Source: Hygrophila difformis
Lineage: Eukaryota; Streptophyta; Magnoliopsida; Lamiales; Acanthaceae
Length of the DNA: 64,000 bases
Direction: 5' to 3'
NCBI GenBank assembly: GCA_030278955.1
Contig: JAOANR010000014.1
Location: forward strand, 997,920 to 1,061,919
How positions within the stretch are numbered: the first letter of the stretch is position 1; the number at the start of each line of letters is the position of its first letter. Both the position numbers and the translations under genes were made by a program. Below the pieces are notes generated by a model. It was given only the letters and a program-made list of their open reading frames with translations, made no database searches and was not told where the DNA came from. Below, piece by piece: positions 14,434 to 26,660 of this stretch.

Positions 14434-14831
14434 TAGGGTTGTAAACGAACCGAATCGAACCGAATACCACAGTATTCGCTTTGATTTGATAAGCTTTTCG
14501 AATATTATCGAATCGAATCGAATTATTCTATAAGGTAATTTAATAATTAATAAAATTAATTTTAATTATTAAACTTAAATATTTAATTTGATTTATAGAT
14601 CAAATTTAATATTTTAATATTATATATAAATATATTTATATTAATTAGTAAATTAGTCACTAAAATTAACTTGTTAAATTATTTAACAAAATAAATTTAT
14701 ATATTTATATATAATTTTAATATAAAATCGAATATCGAATCGAATCAAATATTAATCGAATATCAAAATTCCGAATAATTTCGAATCGAATCACGAATCA
14801 AACCAAAAATATTTGATTCTTTTACAACCTA
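14434..14831. mobile_element. Short TIR element with CGAATCGAA-rich ends, 398 bp
   Basis: It starts TAGGGTTGTAAACGAACC and ends GATTCTTTTACAACCTA, an inverted pair, and is flanked by direct repeats GTTGGG (14428-14433 and 14832-14837). Subterminal runs of CGAATCGAA/CGAACCGAA occur at both ends around an AT-rich core. The termini resemble the hAT-like element at 27212-27896. No coding capacity. Superfamily is inferred; a 6-bp rather than 8-bp duplication leaves some doubt. Confidence 0.6.
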
Positions 14832-15089
14832 GTTGGGAGTAATTCAAACTTTTTCCCCAGTTCATAAACACATTGAATGGACTATGTAGTATGGGCCCAG
14901 CAGATGTCAGTATTGGACCAGTCCATTTGGGCCCAACATTTCACTTTGTTTATTTAACCGAACCGAAGAAGTCGTTACGAGTTAAGTGCGACTTTGGTTA
15001 GTTTAGGTACAACTCTCAATGAGCACGGTACAACTGTTTCCGCAAGCAATAAATACTCCTACAACGGAATTTTGTCCGCGTTCACGGTA

Positions 15090-17466
15090 ATGGCTTCCGG
15101 TGATAATATTCGAATGGATGAGGACGATTCCATCCCGCAATTCGTTGGCAAAGACGAATTCCAAGACGCCGTCGATGATTTCCCTTTCCAAGATTGCGAT
15201 GAATCATGTTCCGAACCTTTTGAATCCCATGGTTCTGCATCGATCTCAGCCGGAGATCCCAATCCTGCTTCGGAAGGTGAATCCCCATCCCGGGATGGTC
15301 TCCGCCGCCGCAGATCAAATTCTCGTGATAAATCTTTCGTTAGCGATGCAAATGGTAAATCTTCGGTAGTTTCGGAAAATGAGTTGAGTCCTGGTGAGCG
15401 AAGGAAAAGGCTTTCAGAGAAAATTAGGGCTTTGGCAAAGAAATCGGAGGAATCAGGTTCTTCGGAGATAACAGAAATCTCGGAGGTCCCGGGAAATATT
15501 TTAGGTGCAGAAGACAATGACAAGAAGGAAGAGCGTTCTGCTGCGCAAACGAATGGTGCAAATGGTGGTAGCCGTGAGGATTTAGCAAGGGAGGAATCGA
15601 GCTTGAGAGATACCCGCGGCCCTGATTCAAGTCTTATATTGAATTTGGCTGGTATAGTAATAAAGGTAATCGGCTTCCAAATTCATATGTTTCTTAGTAT
15701 ATTTATGTTCCCTGTACGATTTGTATACTACTTCTATATGTTTGTATTTGATCCTTTCGGGCTGTGGGCGCATTGCAAGCAGTGTATATTTCAGAAAATT
15801 AAAGATATTTTGAATATTGGGTTTCAATTTGTGTCGCGGTCTGCGTACGAATGGTTAAAAGAACACCAAGCTATTTGGAAGCTTGGCTTGAAATGTGGTT
15901 GGGGTTTGTTGTGGTCAGCATATGTGTGTGCTGTCTTGGTGGGATTACTAGTATCAGCTTTTGTGATGGGTGGGATACTGATAAGGGTGGTTGTGGTGGA
16001 GCCAGTTAGAATACAGAGGAGTTTGAATTTTGATTATGTTGAGAAGAGTCCGACGGCATTTGTACCAGTGACAATAAAGCCTGAATTAAGCCATGATGTA
16101 TACATTGAGGGGAAGGCCGAATTTTCCCAGGCTAGTGAGTTAAGGGTTATTCCACCTAATCACAAATTGAAAGCTGCTGTTTCGCTGACATTACCCGAAT
16201 CAGATTACAATCGAAATCTTGGGATTTTTCAGGTTTGTGTTCAATGTTGTTACACTTGTTGCCAGTGAAGATCTTAAATTGTTCCATTTATGTAATCGGG
16301 GTAAATTTTGAAAGAAATGTTCGACTAAGATTTATGTCTCTGGTCGTGGTGAATGTTTGAATGTATCTGTTGGCTGTTAGACAAGTTAACACACTCTTCT
16401 AAAATTATGAATATAGTTTGACGCTTGATTTGTGTGGTAACTATTTCAGTGCAGGACTCCTGCAGGATATAGTTCCTGCATTTGCATTTGCTACTTAATC
16501 TGTTGAATATATGCAACCTTTGGTACTTTACCATCTTTTCATATTATCTCATAATAGACCTGCCTTTGAGATTTTGATAGATTAAAAAAACAGTAGTGAA
16601 TATCTTTGTGTTTTGAAACTTGCATTATCTTCCTGGCCAATCAACTTTGATCCAGGAAAGAAGAATATGACAGCATGCAATTTTTTCCCTTTTTTTTTTG
16701 TTTGTTTTTTTTAAAGTTCTTCCTGTGCCCTTTTGAGTTTCTTGCCAATTAAGTTTTGTACACTTGATGGATGTGCACACATTAAGGACTTATAAGCTGC
16801 AGCAGATAAAATTTGATGTCATTTGAACGTTGGGCTTCATGCATAGTGTCTTCAAAACATTTTAATTCAGTCAATTGTCTGGTGATGCTCTATGTATGGA
16901 TCAATTTCTCGTTGATGTGTGCAGGTCTTTGATAGCTTATTTCTATGCTATACCATTTTAATTTTTATTCTGTTCACATGAAGGTCAGAGTAGAATTCGT
17001 TGCTGCTAATGGCAAAACCCTTGCAAGTTCAAAGCGTCCCTGTATGTTACACTTCAGAAGTCTACCAATCCGCCTTGTTCTGACATTGTTTAAGCTTGCC
17101 CCTATTTTAACTGGCTACACATCAGAAACCCAGACTTTGAAGGTAAACTTTAGAGGTTTTACAGAAGGTGATGTGCCAACTGCCTACTTAAGAGTGGTAA
17201 TCGAACAACGAGCTGAATTCTTGCCTGGTTCGGGTATTCCTGAAATATATGATGCCTCTCTTACCCTTGAATCCGAACTCCCCCTGCTGCTAAATCTCCT
17301 GTGGTTCTGGAAGAAGACACTATTTGTATGGATCAGCATGACTATATTTGGAATGGAGTTGGTTTTCGCTCTCCTTTGCTGCAAGCCCCTTGTCCTCCCG
17401 AAAATAACACTGAGGGAATCTTCAAATAGTGATACTGCTCAGAATGAACGCCCACGTAGAAGATAA
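15090..17466 (+). CDS. Seipin (plant SEIPIN2/3 type), two exons
   Basis: Exon 1 is 15090-16232, the intron 16233-16983 (GT-AG, phase 0) and exon 2 is 16984-17466, giving 541 aa. The ATG at 15090 (MASGDNIRMDEDD) was chosen because the frame further upstream has no in-frame ATG. Residues 1-180 are acidic and Ser-rich, probably disordered, as in plant SEIPIN2/3. Hydrophobic segments lie at about 182-220, 272-302 and 482-514. The luminal seipin core includes VRIQRSLNFDY, LTLPESDYNRNLG, GYTSETQTLKV and VIEQRAEFLPG. Seipins form ER oligomers at ER-lipid droplet contacts and control droplet size and formation. SEIPIN2 versus SEIPIN3 was not resolved. Copy 2 (44587-46961) carries frameshifts. Confidence 0.93.
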
Positions 17467-17903
17467 ATGAAATCGACGAAACTCTCAATAATTTAACAAT
17501 AGACGGATAACAAATCCTACAAGTTTATTATCATTAGTTCTCTATGCTGTCGCACGGTGGTTCATTTACATACTTGTATTGATCGAAAATACGATTTTAT
17601 TCTGAGTTGTATATATTCTCGAATGACTTCAGTTCTTCGATTGTTGTATTTACGCAATGGCAGACCTCAATTCATTTTGATAACTTTCAATCCATATTAA
17701 ATTGATTCATTTTGTCCATGAAGTGCCCAATAGGTTTTGCACATTTGACCGCTCAATGGATTCGACCGTTGCAAACCCCCTAAATTTCAAAATCCTTTGC
17801 CAGTTTAGTCGCCCCATCTTCTCTAAAGCACCCCTTGTCCCAAAACTGTCATTCGAAACCCTAGCCAGTAGCCACTCCTACCTTTAATTTTCTACATCAA
17901 GAT
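17467..17903. other. Intergenic between SEIPIN and the phosphatase relic
   Basis: Contains the SEIPIN 3' UTR region. Sequence from about 17840 to 17903 leads into the pseudogene and may be its old 5' UTR. No other gene seen. Confidence 0.4.
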
Positions 17904-18728
17904 ATGGTTTCAAGGGTTGTTGAAGGAACTCCCACAAAATCCCCAAGGAACCGCGGCCTCCGCCACCGTTGCAGCCACCGGAATTCCCCTTACATGGAGG
18001 CCACCGCTGCTGCCAAGGCCGCCGCCTCCTTGGTGGTTGCTTCAATCTCCACTTGCCTCCGGCGCTTGATCAAAATCTTAGCCCGAGTATCCCGAGTTGT
18101 TGCTACGCCGGAAAAACCCCACGCAAGCAGGGGTACCAAATCCTGGAGAACCCCTTGATAAGGTACAGTTCAATGAAAATTTTCCCCTCCCTCCATTGGT
18201 TTCCCCTGTCATGAATATTGTACTTCTTGACCTGAACGAAACGCTGGTGCACTCTACGTCGAGATCTCCCCCAGGAATATATTTTTTCGTGGTCAGGCCG
18301 GTGCTCAATGGGACAATAGATGAATTCTACGTTCTCAAGAGACCATTCTTGGATGAATTCTTGAGTTTTTTTAGCGACAGGTTTGAGATTGTTGTGTTCA
18401 CGGCTGGAATTGAGGCTTAGGCCTCGCTTGTCCTGGATAATCTTGACTGTAGGAAGTTGATATCCCATCGGCTGTAACGTGATTCCATCCTGCCAGCAAA
18501 TTGATGGATGGTTTGTGAAAGATTTGTCGGACGGTTGGGAGGGAGCTTAACTGGGTTGTAATTGTGGATGATAATCCTAATTCCTATCAGTTTCAGCCTG
18601 ATAATGCAATCCCAATTAAGCCCTTTGTCGATGATCTCGAAGACCAGGAACTGAAGAAGTTGATTCACTTCTTTCAAGGATGCGGTTCGGCTGACACAAG
18701 GGATGCGATCAAGGTGTTCCTCGGATGA
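17904..18728 (+). pseudogene. CTD-small-phosphatase-like (FCP1/HAD family) pseudogene, intronless
   Basis: Homology runs through three frames: MVSRVVEGTPTKSPRN (from 17904), then KQGYQILENPL (about 18124-18156), then DKVQFNENFPLPPLVSPV (from about 18158) into VLLDLNETLVHS and EFYVLKRPFLDEFLSFF. A TAG at 18418-18420 ends that frame, but homology goes on (ASLVLDNLDCRKLISHRL, then IVDDNP- and KPFVDDLED-like words) with further stops and shifts to about 18728. Functional members have DLDETLVHS; here the second Asp of the DxDx(T/V) catalytic motif is Asn. The lack of introns suggests a retrocopy, though no poly(A) tail or target duplication was seen. The same lesions occur in copy 2, so they are genuine. 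Confidence 0.8.
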
Positions 18729-18987
18729 ACTTTTGTCGTGTAAAGTGTAAATTTATATTTAAAGATTGTTTCTTTACTCTTGTCTTAGGTTTATGTCACA
18801 TAACTGATAAAGAAATTGAACACAGCTTGTTGATCATGAATGAATAAAGGAAAAAAACTGGGAGTGATCATAGATATATCGACACTATGTATATAACCAT
18901 CCATCATCAATATTACATTATTACTCTAAAATCATCCTCTACTAAGCAGAACATTGGCCATCATGTATCCGAAGATTGATGTTCAGT

Positions 18988-20076
18988 TCAGAGTTCATAC
19001 CATACCCTCTGGAACACCTTGATAATCAGATCATGATACTCTTCACAGTTCAATGTCAGGTAACAGGCCAAGAGTTCTTCAAGATCTTCAGCTCCGGTGA
19101 TCCCTTTCTCCCTTATCATCTCAATCATTGAATCCCTAAACTCCTGTTGTGGGTTTGATGAGTTCTTCACCACTGCAAAGCTATCGTAGATGGTTTCACC
19201 CCCAAGAACCTGCGGCTGCTTCTTCCATTTCATTCTTGATCTCTTTATCTCTTCAAGGGCTTTAATTTTGCACTCTGTTCTTGGGGAATATGCTTTGATT
19301 CTGCTGCTGTGCTGCTTTGTTCTTTTGGAGAAGGATTCTGTGCTTGTGCAGTTAGGTTTTTTCCGACAGAGATGATCTTCAGGTTTGAGCTTTATTTCCT
19401 TTAGCTTCCTGTTGACTGTACGGATAGGGTCTTCAAACAACACATAATCTTCTTTAACTGAACTTGGACGAATGTTCGACACTTTGGACTGCTTTTTTCT
19501 TGAAGACACTTCCAACTGAACTGCTCGTGCACTCTTATGTTCAACAGGAAAAACACATCTTTCCCTGGGAATTCCACCTCTCAACTCTTCAAAACATTGA
19601 TCCTTCTGCCTTTGATTCTTGACATCACCATCTCTTGGATCGTCAGTCTTGTCCTTGCCTTGCCTGTCTTTTATCCTCCTGATGTCTGAAACCATCTCAT
19701 TGAAGTTCTGGTGCCCTCTTCTCTCCACCCTTCTTTCCATGCCAATTTCTCCTTCGAGCTCAGGATCCGGATCCTGCCAAGGAGGGTTTTCCATGCTCAT
19801 TCCGCCTGTACTCCTCCTCCCATGGATTCTCTCCCGACTGAATGAAATCCTCCAATAAGCATCATCCTCACCCATGCTGTAGAACTTCCCTTCTTCCCAA
19901 CCACCACCAGGCAATGACTTGCTGGGAGTTGGATAATACAATCCTCCACCTCTGCTTTTCCTCTCGGAATTGGTTGCCTTCTTCTGCTTCAACTTGAACA
20001 ACCAAGAGAGGGGCAACACCTTAGTGATTATAGAAGTTGCAGATTTCCTTCCACCCCACTTCATTTGTTGATTCAA
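18988..20076 (-). CDS. OVATE family protein (OFP5-like), intronless
   Basis: One 362-aa frame starts at the ATG at 20076; a second in-frame Met (MKWGGRKS) lies five codons in and may be the true start. The C-terminal 65 residues form the OVATE domain: DSFAVVKNSSNPQQEFRDSM, then EDLEELLACYLTLNCEEYH and the terminal IKVFQRVWYEL. The N-terminal WGGRKS...VLPLSWLFKLKQKK block resembles the OFP5 group. The middle is highly charged, Lys/Arg-rich and low in predicted structure. OVATE proteins are plant-specific regulators that bind BELL/KNOX homeodomain proteins and TRM proteins and influence organ shape. The intact frame and lack of introns fit the family. Copy 2 at 48483-49571 encodes the identical protein. 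Confidence 0.9.
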   Translation of the reverse strand: MNQQMKWGGRKSATSIITKVLPLSWLFKLKQKKATNSERKSRGGGLYYPTPSKSLPGGGWEEGKFYSMGEDDAYWRISFSRERIHGRRSTGGMSMENPPWQDPDPELEGEIGMERRVERRGHQNFNEMVSDIRRIKDRQGKDKTDDPRDGDVKNQRQKDQCFEELRGGIPRERCVFPVEHKSARAVQLEVSSRKKQSKVSNIRPSSVKEDYVLFEDPIRTVNRKLKEIKLKPEDHLCRKKPNCTSTESFSKRTKQHSSRIKAYSPRTECKIKALEEIKRSRMKWKKQPQVLGGETIYDSFAVVKNSSNPQQEFRDSMIEMIREKGITGAEDLEELLACYLTLNCEEYHDLIIKVFQRVWYEL

Positions 20077-20793
20077 TGAATCAAAGGAATGAATTAGTGA
20101 AATCTATGTATAGGACTAGATCAAGGTTAAGGGAAAGGAGAAGGGTAGATGAATAATGGAGGGAGAGTAGTATAGGATTAGACAGTTAGGGGGCAGTTAG
20201 GACAAGAGAGAAGGGGGGACTTAACCTTAAAGAAAGAGGGCTGATAATTATTTCAAAAGAAAGGCCCGCCCTTGATCCTGTGACAACTTTTCACCCTACT
20301 ACTTTCTACTTTGTACCTCTATAAAGGTTCATTCTTTGGGGGCTCCCGGGATCCCAACTCCCTGCAGAAGACGGGTCCCCCAAGAGTCATGATTGTGTTC
20401 TTTTATTTTGGTCACATGTTTGCCCAACATAGATGGTAATATGATAGCAGTGGAATTTGTACGATGATGTAGGATTTGATGTGAGGGAATGAAGTTTTAT
20501 ATGACAAAGGTACTTGACTGTAATAATTGTACAGACTACCTTGCTGGTTCCTGTCTGGTTATATGTCTCTTACGAGTTACAACAAATCAATTGACAAAAC
20601 AGATTCTTGAGGACCTCCGAGGTCGAGGACTCTAAACACCGGATGGGATTATAGTACTTTTTACTTGCATACACAGAACCACCAAGAACAGAGACAATTA
20701 CTTCATACAACTATATCAGTATGTTAACAAAGAAATTTACAAGGGAACATTTTCCAGACTAGTAATATAAGAATATCCTCGCCAGAGTCAAGA
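20077..20793. other. Intergenic: OFP upstream region and STICHEL-like 3' region
   Basis: No frame of note. A short inverted pair TTGGGGG (20337-20343) and CCCCCAA (20387-20393) frames a GC-rich 55-base stretch, possibly a promoter hairpin of the minus-strand OFP gene. The rest should hold the 3' UTR of the STICHEL-like gene. Confidence 0.35.
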
Positions 20794-23700
20794 CTAGTAG
20801 TAACTTACATACCAGCTGCAGCTGTTTTTCTTCGCCTTCCCTTCTGACTGTGAACCATTGGAGCCATGAGTTTTGTAAAAGGCCCCAAATCCACTCATTA
20901 GTATATGGGGAGTAGTCCCCGAAGTCACAAGGCAACTATTTTGAGCAACACGATGGAAAATATAGGGGATTTATTCAAAGTGAGGAGGAAAACCCATCAT
21001 TTCAAGAATCAACGATAATAATGGTGTGATCTTTCATATCAACTATGCTAAGTTATCCTCAATAAATCAAGGTTTTGTCTAATAAAAGAGCTAAAGCAGA
21101 AGGTACAAAGTGATGATATGATGATCTAACTAACAGAGCGATGTCTGCATTGTATCAATCAATTCCAAGACAATTTGCGTGCGCAGCATTATTACCTTGG
21201 ACTCCGAGTAGAGTAACACCTTCCACATGAGACGTACTTTAGCAGAGTTCTTGGCTTCCTTGTTTGGATTTTCAAACGCGGAAACTGCACATTTAGGATT
21301 TCCGGTTATGCAGACCCAAAAAAGATATTTAACAAAAATGCAGATACTCTGCTTGACAGTAATTATTAATTTAAGAAACCTTACAAGAATAAGCAAATTC
21401 CATACATGAAACGTAATGCTTGAATTTTCAATGTATAGATTGCAATTTGATAATAAATGGTGGAGTGCAACGATTTCAGGCGTGATCATAACTAAAATGT
21501 TTTATACACATATACCTTTCGTCGAATCTTTGGAGGGTTACGACTAAGAAAATTCCTTGATCTTGGTTCTAATCTCCTGCAAAACAAAAATATCAGATCT
21601 TAGGACGTGGGTGATAGATGGTGTAAGAGCATCATTGTCAAGTTACATTTACTCTAATTTCCAGAAATGTAGAATTACATACAAATTCTCTTGTTCAAGC
21701 TTTTCAGCAATTGAAACTGCTTTGTCCTTCGACCATCCAGCATTTTCCGAACACCCCTCCTGCTGCTGAATCACATGAGCAAGGGACAACCTGCCTCGAA
21801 CAAGGCTAAGACTTTGGTTCCTTTCATGTGTCAGAGTTGATGCATTTGGAGTGGCTGATGCTACTCCGACTGAATTTCCAATATTTTGTCTGTCTGAGTC
21901 CGTATTCTCGACAATTTCAACAATTTCTCCCCTGTTTCTGGCAGAAGATGAGGCATCTCTATCTGAGACTTTCATTATATCATCAAAACGAGATTGATCT
22001 TGAGTTGCTGGTAACTGAAGTTTTCGTGACACAGCATCTTTCCTTGAGTTGCATCGGATTTCAATTGCCACTGTGGACTGAAGAACTGATTCAAGTGCTC
22101 GTGAGATGTATGGAATAGATCTTTCTGCTTCTGACTTCGTTAAGTCAGAATTGAACAGCAATTGCACAGTTGGAGCTGCAAGGGACAAAGTCTCAAATGC
22201 ATGTCGATATTCAATTTCATTAAAAAGAAAAATTTTCTTTACAAATCAAAAACAGCTAATGTAGATTCACACTGTTGCAGTCAATTAGTCTTCTGCAAGA
22301 AAGTAGACGAAAAATGTTAGTATTGCATTATCGTGCCAAGGCTATGCATTCCACTTACCAGACCTAATTTCTTGTCTTTATATCAGTTACGATCCTGACA
22401 TTTAAGTCTGAGCATAAATTCTGTGAACTAATGACATACTGTATTAATCTTTTAGACAAGCTCGACACAAACAACTTCTAGAGAAGTTTTAAGACAAGTT
22501 TTTCCTACTTTGTTGCATCAAGCAGCCGACAGATGACAACCCAAAACAGGGATAAAGTTTCTTCATTTTTGCACCAGAGAGTGATGGCGACGACACTTCA
22601 CTGTTCCTTAAACCCAATATTCCTTTGACTTTTTTCGGGCAACACACACTACCAAGTACCAATGTAAACCTACCAAGAAGTCTTTGTAGTTGCATCCTCT
22701 TGTTAAATTCATTACAATTTTGTTGATTCAGTGTTCTTGATATTAACTATTAGTGACTTGGGTTGTACTCGAATGCTTGCATACAAATACGCTGAAAAGT
22801 ATATTCTTCAAACCCTGTTCCTAAAAGTTTCTCCTGAGGTTTATTTTTTCTCTTCTATTTTATGTCAACTCTAAAATCTACATCCAGGGTTTTAAAAGTC
22901 TCTCCAACCTGTTCATGGCCACAATTCCTCTTATGTTACAAACAGGACTGCAAAAATAAGACTGTAATAGCTACTAAATTTAGGATTGGGATATGATTGC
23001 ACGATGTATTGAACATCAATAGTACCTGGACCATAATTGACTGAGATCAGCTTTCCTTCAGTACTTAGGAACTCTTTTACACTATCATTGGGGATCTTTT
23101 CAAGCACTTCACACCAAATTTGATCAGTTTCCCGAACTAGTATTTGAGCCTTATTTATTGGGCCGCGGTCATTTGAAGGCAGGTAGACCTGTTGAGAAAC
23201 CATCCCACCTCCACTATTTGCATTTCTATCAATATCAGTACTCTTCAAAGCAGCATTATATTGAATGTTCCCCGAAGATCCAGGTTGGAATATAGACACC
23301 TCAGTGTGGATTTTACGCGGCCTTTCTATTAAAGCATGGTTCAAGGCTAGAGGAGTTTGATAAAAACTAGTATCTGCTGATAAATTGGTAAACTGGGATT
23401 GCTGATAAGGAGCCAGTTGCAGAAGCGCAGCTGTTAGCCAAGTTATCCGGTCATTCGACACCCGCAGCTGCTTTTCTGCTTCAGATAGTGTCTTCAATGC
23501 CTGACGCAATCTTTCCATATCTTCTTTTGATACTGTAAAAACATATTTTCTACATCAATCAAAAGAAAGTGTGATGATAAAATTAATGATGTTACGCAAC
23601 ATGAAATGACAATGGAATATACTGCTCACATGCTTCACGCCAAAAAAACTTCCTTCTAGGCCTTCCTTTTCGGAGATTATGGCTACCAGCAAGAATGTTG

Positions 23701-25924
23701 GTTATGACTGCAGCAAGCTGAGACATTAATGCTAATGGATCGATCCCAGAAGCCATGATATCTCTCAGATTCTTCACTGTGTTGACAGTGTCTGCAGACA
23801 ATGCTAAGTCAAGTAGATCTATTAACTTCTCATCATCAATAAGGCCAGCCTGTTAAACAACCAAAACAAGCTTTCATATGATCATGATGGTAAAAAACTT
23901 GATCTCTACCTAAGTCACTATGCATTCGGAGGAAAAATATGAAGTTGTATTAGGGAATGGCGACGTACCAGTTCCTGCACCAGATCAAGGGAAATTCTCT
24001 TCCCAATCAAACTTAATTGTTCAAGAGTCATCTCAGCATCCCTCAGAGAGCCATTTGATCGTGATGCAATAAGCTTCAGGGCATCCTTATCAATTTCTAG
24101 ATCTTCTTTGGTTGCTATCCATTGTAGTGTATATATTATGTCTGCATCCTTTATCTTAGGGAAGAAGAATTTCTGGCACCTGGATAGTATCAGATGAGGC
24201 AAGGCTTCAAGACTAGAGCAAACAAGGATGAATACAACACGCGTAGGGGCTCGATCAATCACCTGCAATATGGCACTCCAAGATTCAGAACCCATAGTAT
24301 CACATGCATCAAATATGTAGACCTTGTACTGTGATTGAGGCTTGGAAGTGACCACATTGCCAAGAATCTTGAGCATACTTTCTGAATCAAAATCACCAAT
24401 GGGGCCTATTTCCTTTACATTTCGGGTCTTCCCTGTATTTTGGGCAATGCAAGAGTTACAAAGTCCACAAGGCTTTGGAGGCTCTGGAGACTGGCAGTTC
24501 AACGCTCTGGCAAATAGATGTGCACATGAAGTTTTACCAGTTCCATGAGGCCCATAGAATAAGTACAGAGATCCAACCTTCCTTCTCGCTATAGCATTGA
24601 CAAGAGCCTGCACCACCAAGTTTTGTCCTATCAAATCTCTGAATGTTTTTGGCATGTATTTCTGAGTGAGATTTTTATGCCTTCCATCACGATGCTTCCA
24701 GAGTGTATGTAGCTCACCTGATCTACCTTCTGATGCTAAGTCACAATCAGCTTCCTGCTTTAGCAGACTGTTTGAAAAAATACTCAACTCTCCCGAGTAA
24801 TCATGAACCCAAGGAGCATGATGGATGGTCCCCCAAGAACCAGAAGCATCAAGCAGTAGAGGCAAAGATTCCCCATCAGATTTATTAGAACTTGACAGTT
24901 CTGACGTATGAGGCATATCAGGAATATCCATTCTGCGTGATGTAGAACAACCTTTTTTGAATTTTGGGTCCGATAAACCACAAGAAAGGCTTCGGCCAGC
25001 CATGTCTAGAAATGATTTCCCCCTGTCATGAATTCGTGACCAATTCCAAGGAATACCACAACCATTTTGAGGAACACCATTGACTTTCTGATCTCTTAGC
25101 CCTTGGAATCCCTCCTCCAAGTGATACTTCTGAGATGGCCTGCCTTGAGCATACGAATCAGAGGCCACAAGCATTTCATTTTGTGCTACTTCTTGTTGGG
25201 GTGCTCTACAAGGTCGTCTTCTTCTTGAACCTTTAGATCTCTGTCTGTCCGACTGACTCAGCCCATTCCCATGGCAAAAGTTTGCTTCTGCTACTTGATT
25301 ATGTGTTTTTATTTGGGTTTGCCTTCCACTGCCATGGTTGTGGGATGAAGCTACATCATCACTTTCAGCTGCAATGTCCTTTAACTGGTCAGAGAGGGTC
25401 TTCAGGCTACTATCATGTTTACGGCCTTTTTTTATCTCCGCATATTTACCTCTCAATTCAGCATTTCCATAAATGCCATTCTGAACCAAATCATCTCCAT
25501 CCTTGGCATATGAAGGAGATGCTCCACTTCTGCTTGTCTTGCCAACAGCATATTTTGATGCTGGTAGTCTATTAATGTGTTGGGAACCTTCCGACACCCT
25601 TCCAAATTCTGTAAGATGCTCCATACTGAAAGACAGCCTTCCACTAACCAAATCATCCCGTCGACCTCTTTTCAGACGAATATCCACAACAGAAGGAGAA
25701 TGTCTCGAGGGTGGAGTTGCAGAAGGATCCCTGAGAGACCTTGATCTCTGTAGGGCCACAAGATCCCTCAAAAGGCCCCTATTGGACAAAATTGGACTAT
25801 GCTTATGCATATGGTTATGGTTCTTCAAATGAATACAGTTTGTTAAATGAATGTGATTCCGCAGATGATCACTAATACTACCATTCGCATCCTTTACCAT
25901 TTGATCTCGAACAGCCCTGGTCAT
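20794..25924 (-). CDS. STICHEL-like protein (DnaX/clamp-loader-like AAA ATPase), about 1155 aa
   Basis: Exons: 23969-25924, 23630-23849, 23026-23532, 21683-22175, 21516-21576, 21196-21284 and, tentatively, 20794-20935; phases agree throughout (1156 codons with stop). The ATG at 25924 gives MTRAVRDQMVKDANGSISDH, the conserved start of STICHEL-like 3/4 proteins. The ATPase region begins at YMPKTFRDLIGQ. P-loop GPHGTGKT is at 458-465, a DnaX-type zinc ligand set C-x8-C-x2-C-x2-C follows, and SRC and GSLRDAEMTLEQLS are present. The Walker B position reads FDACD (539-542 = DACD), without the DnaX glutamate. Arabidopsis STICHEL controls trichome branching; its relatives are little characterised. 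The first five exons are firm; the last two are less certain. A perfect donor GTATGTAAG at 20812 allows another 3' end. Confidence 0.88.
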
Positions 25925-26660
25925 GACCACTACATAAATTGATCCACCAGAAAATGCTCGAAAATCCTCTTAATTTACAAGAAAGAATCCAAAATCTACA
26001 GCTGCATTATAGCATCAGAGACACAAGTAACAAAAAATCTTCAATGCCTAAACTACCAAAACTAAGCACCCAACAGAACACCAGAAATGAAAGAAACATA
26101 AACCCCAATTCCAAATTATGAATCCAAATGCAAATCCTGCAAAACAAAACAAAACCATTTACCACAAGTGACACGAGAAAGAATACAAAACAAGAGTCAA
26201 AAACCCACAACAGATGCAAATTTGAAAAGAGCGCAACTTTTTTTCAAATTATATAAACAGAAACTATTCTCCTGCTTGCATGATAGATACTCCTAAGACT
26301 TACGAGGGCTCCATTTTTTTTCAAACCAACCACCCTAAAGTTTCGCCATTGCGTCTCATTAGAGATTACTTTACTGGGCCACCCCATTAGGTTGAGGCAT
26401 TTCAATAAACACAGAGAAGCTTTGAAATTGGTGGCACGAAATCTTTAACTACAAAAAAAAAAGGAAAGGAAATGGGAGTTGGAGAAGGCTGGGAATTAGA
26501 ATCACCTGAATCTGGGAGGTTTTCAGACTTTGAGGCAATTACTCGAAAGGAAAACTCTTTTTCGAAACGGACGACCCGTTGCCATCATTAAGTGTCCCTC
26601 TCGGCTCTCTCCCTCCATATCGCTCAGATCTCTTTCTCCAATACTCGCTACCACATGAAA
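25925..26660 (-). other. 5' leader of the STICHEL-like gene with a likely intron (26137-26505)
   Basis: On the minus strand a donor CAG/GTGATTC at 26506/26505 and an acceptor TTTTGCAG/GATTTGC ending at 26137 would remove 369 bases of 5' UTR, placing a 212-base leader exon before the ATG. Pyrimidine-rich DNA at 26590-26640 (GGCTCTCTCCCTCC on the + strand) may mark the transcription start. Based on splice signals only. Confidence 0.45.

Noticed and set aside
14994..15089. Longer N-terminus for SEIPIN
   Set aside because: The upstream frame begins at TTG, not ATG; the first in-frame ATG is at 15090.
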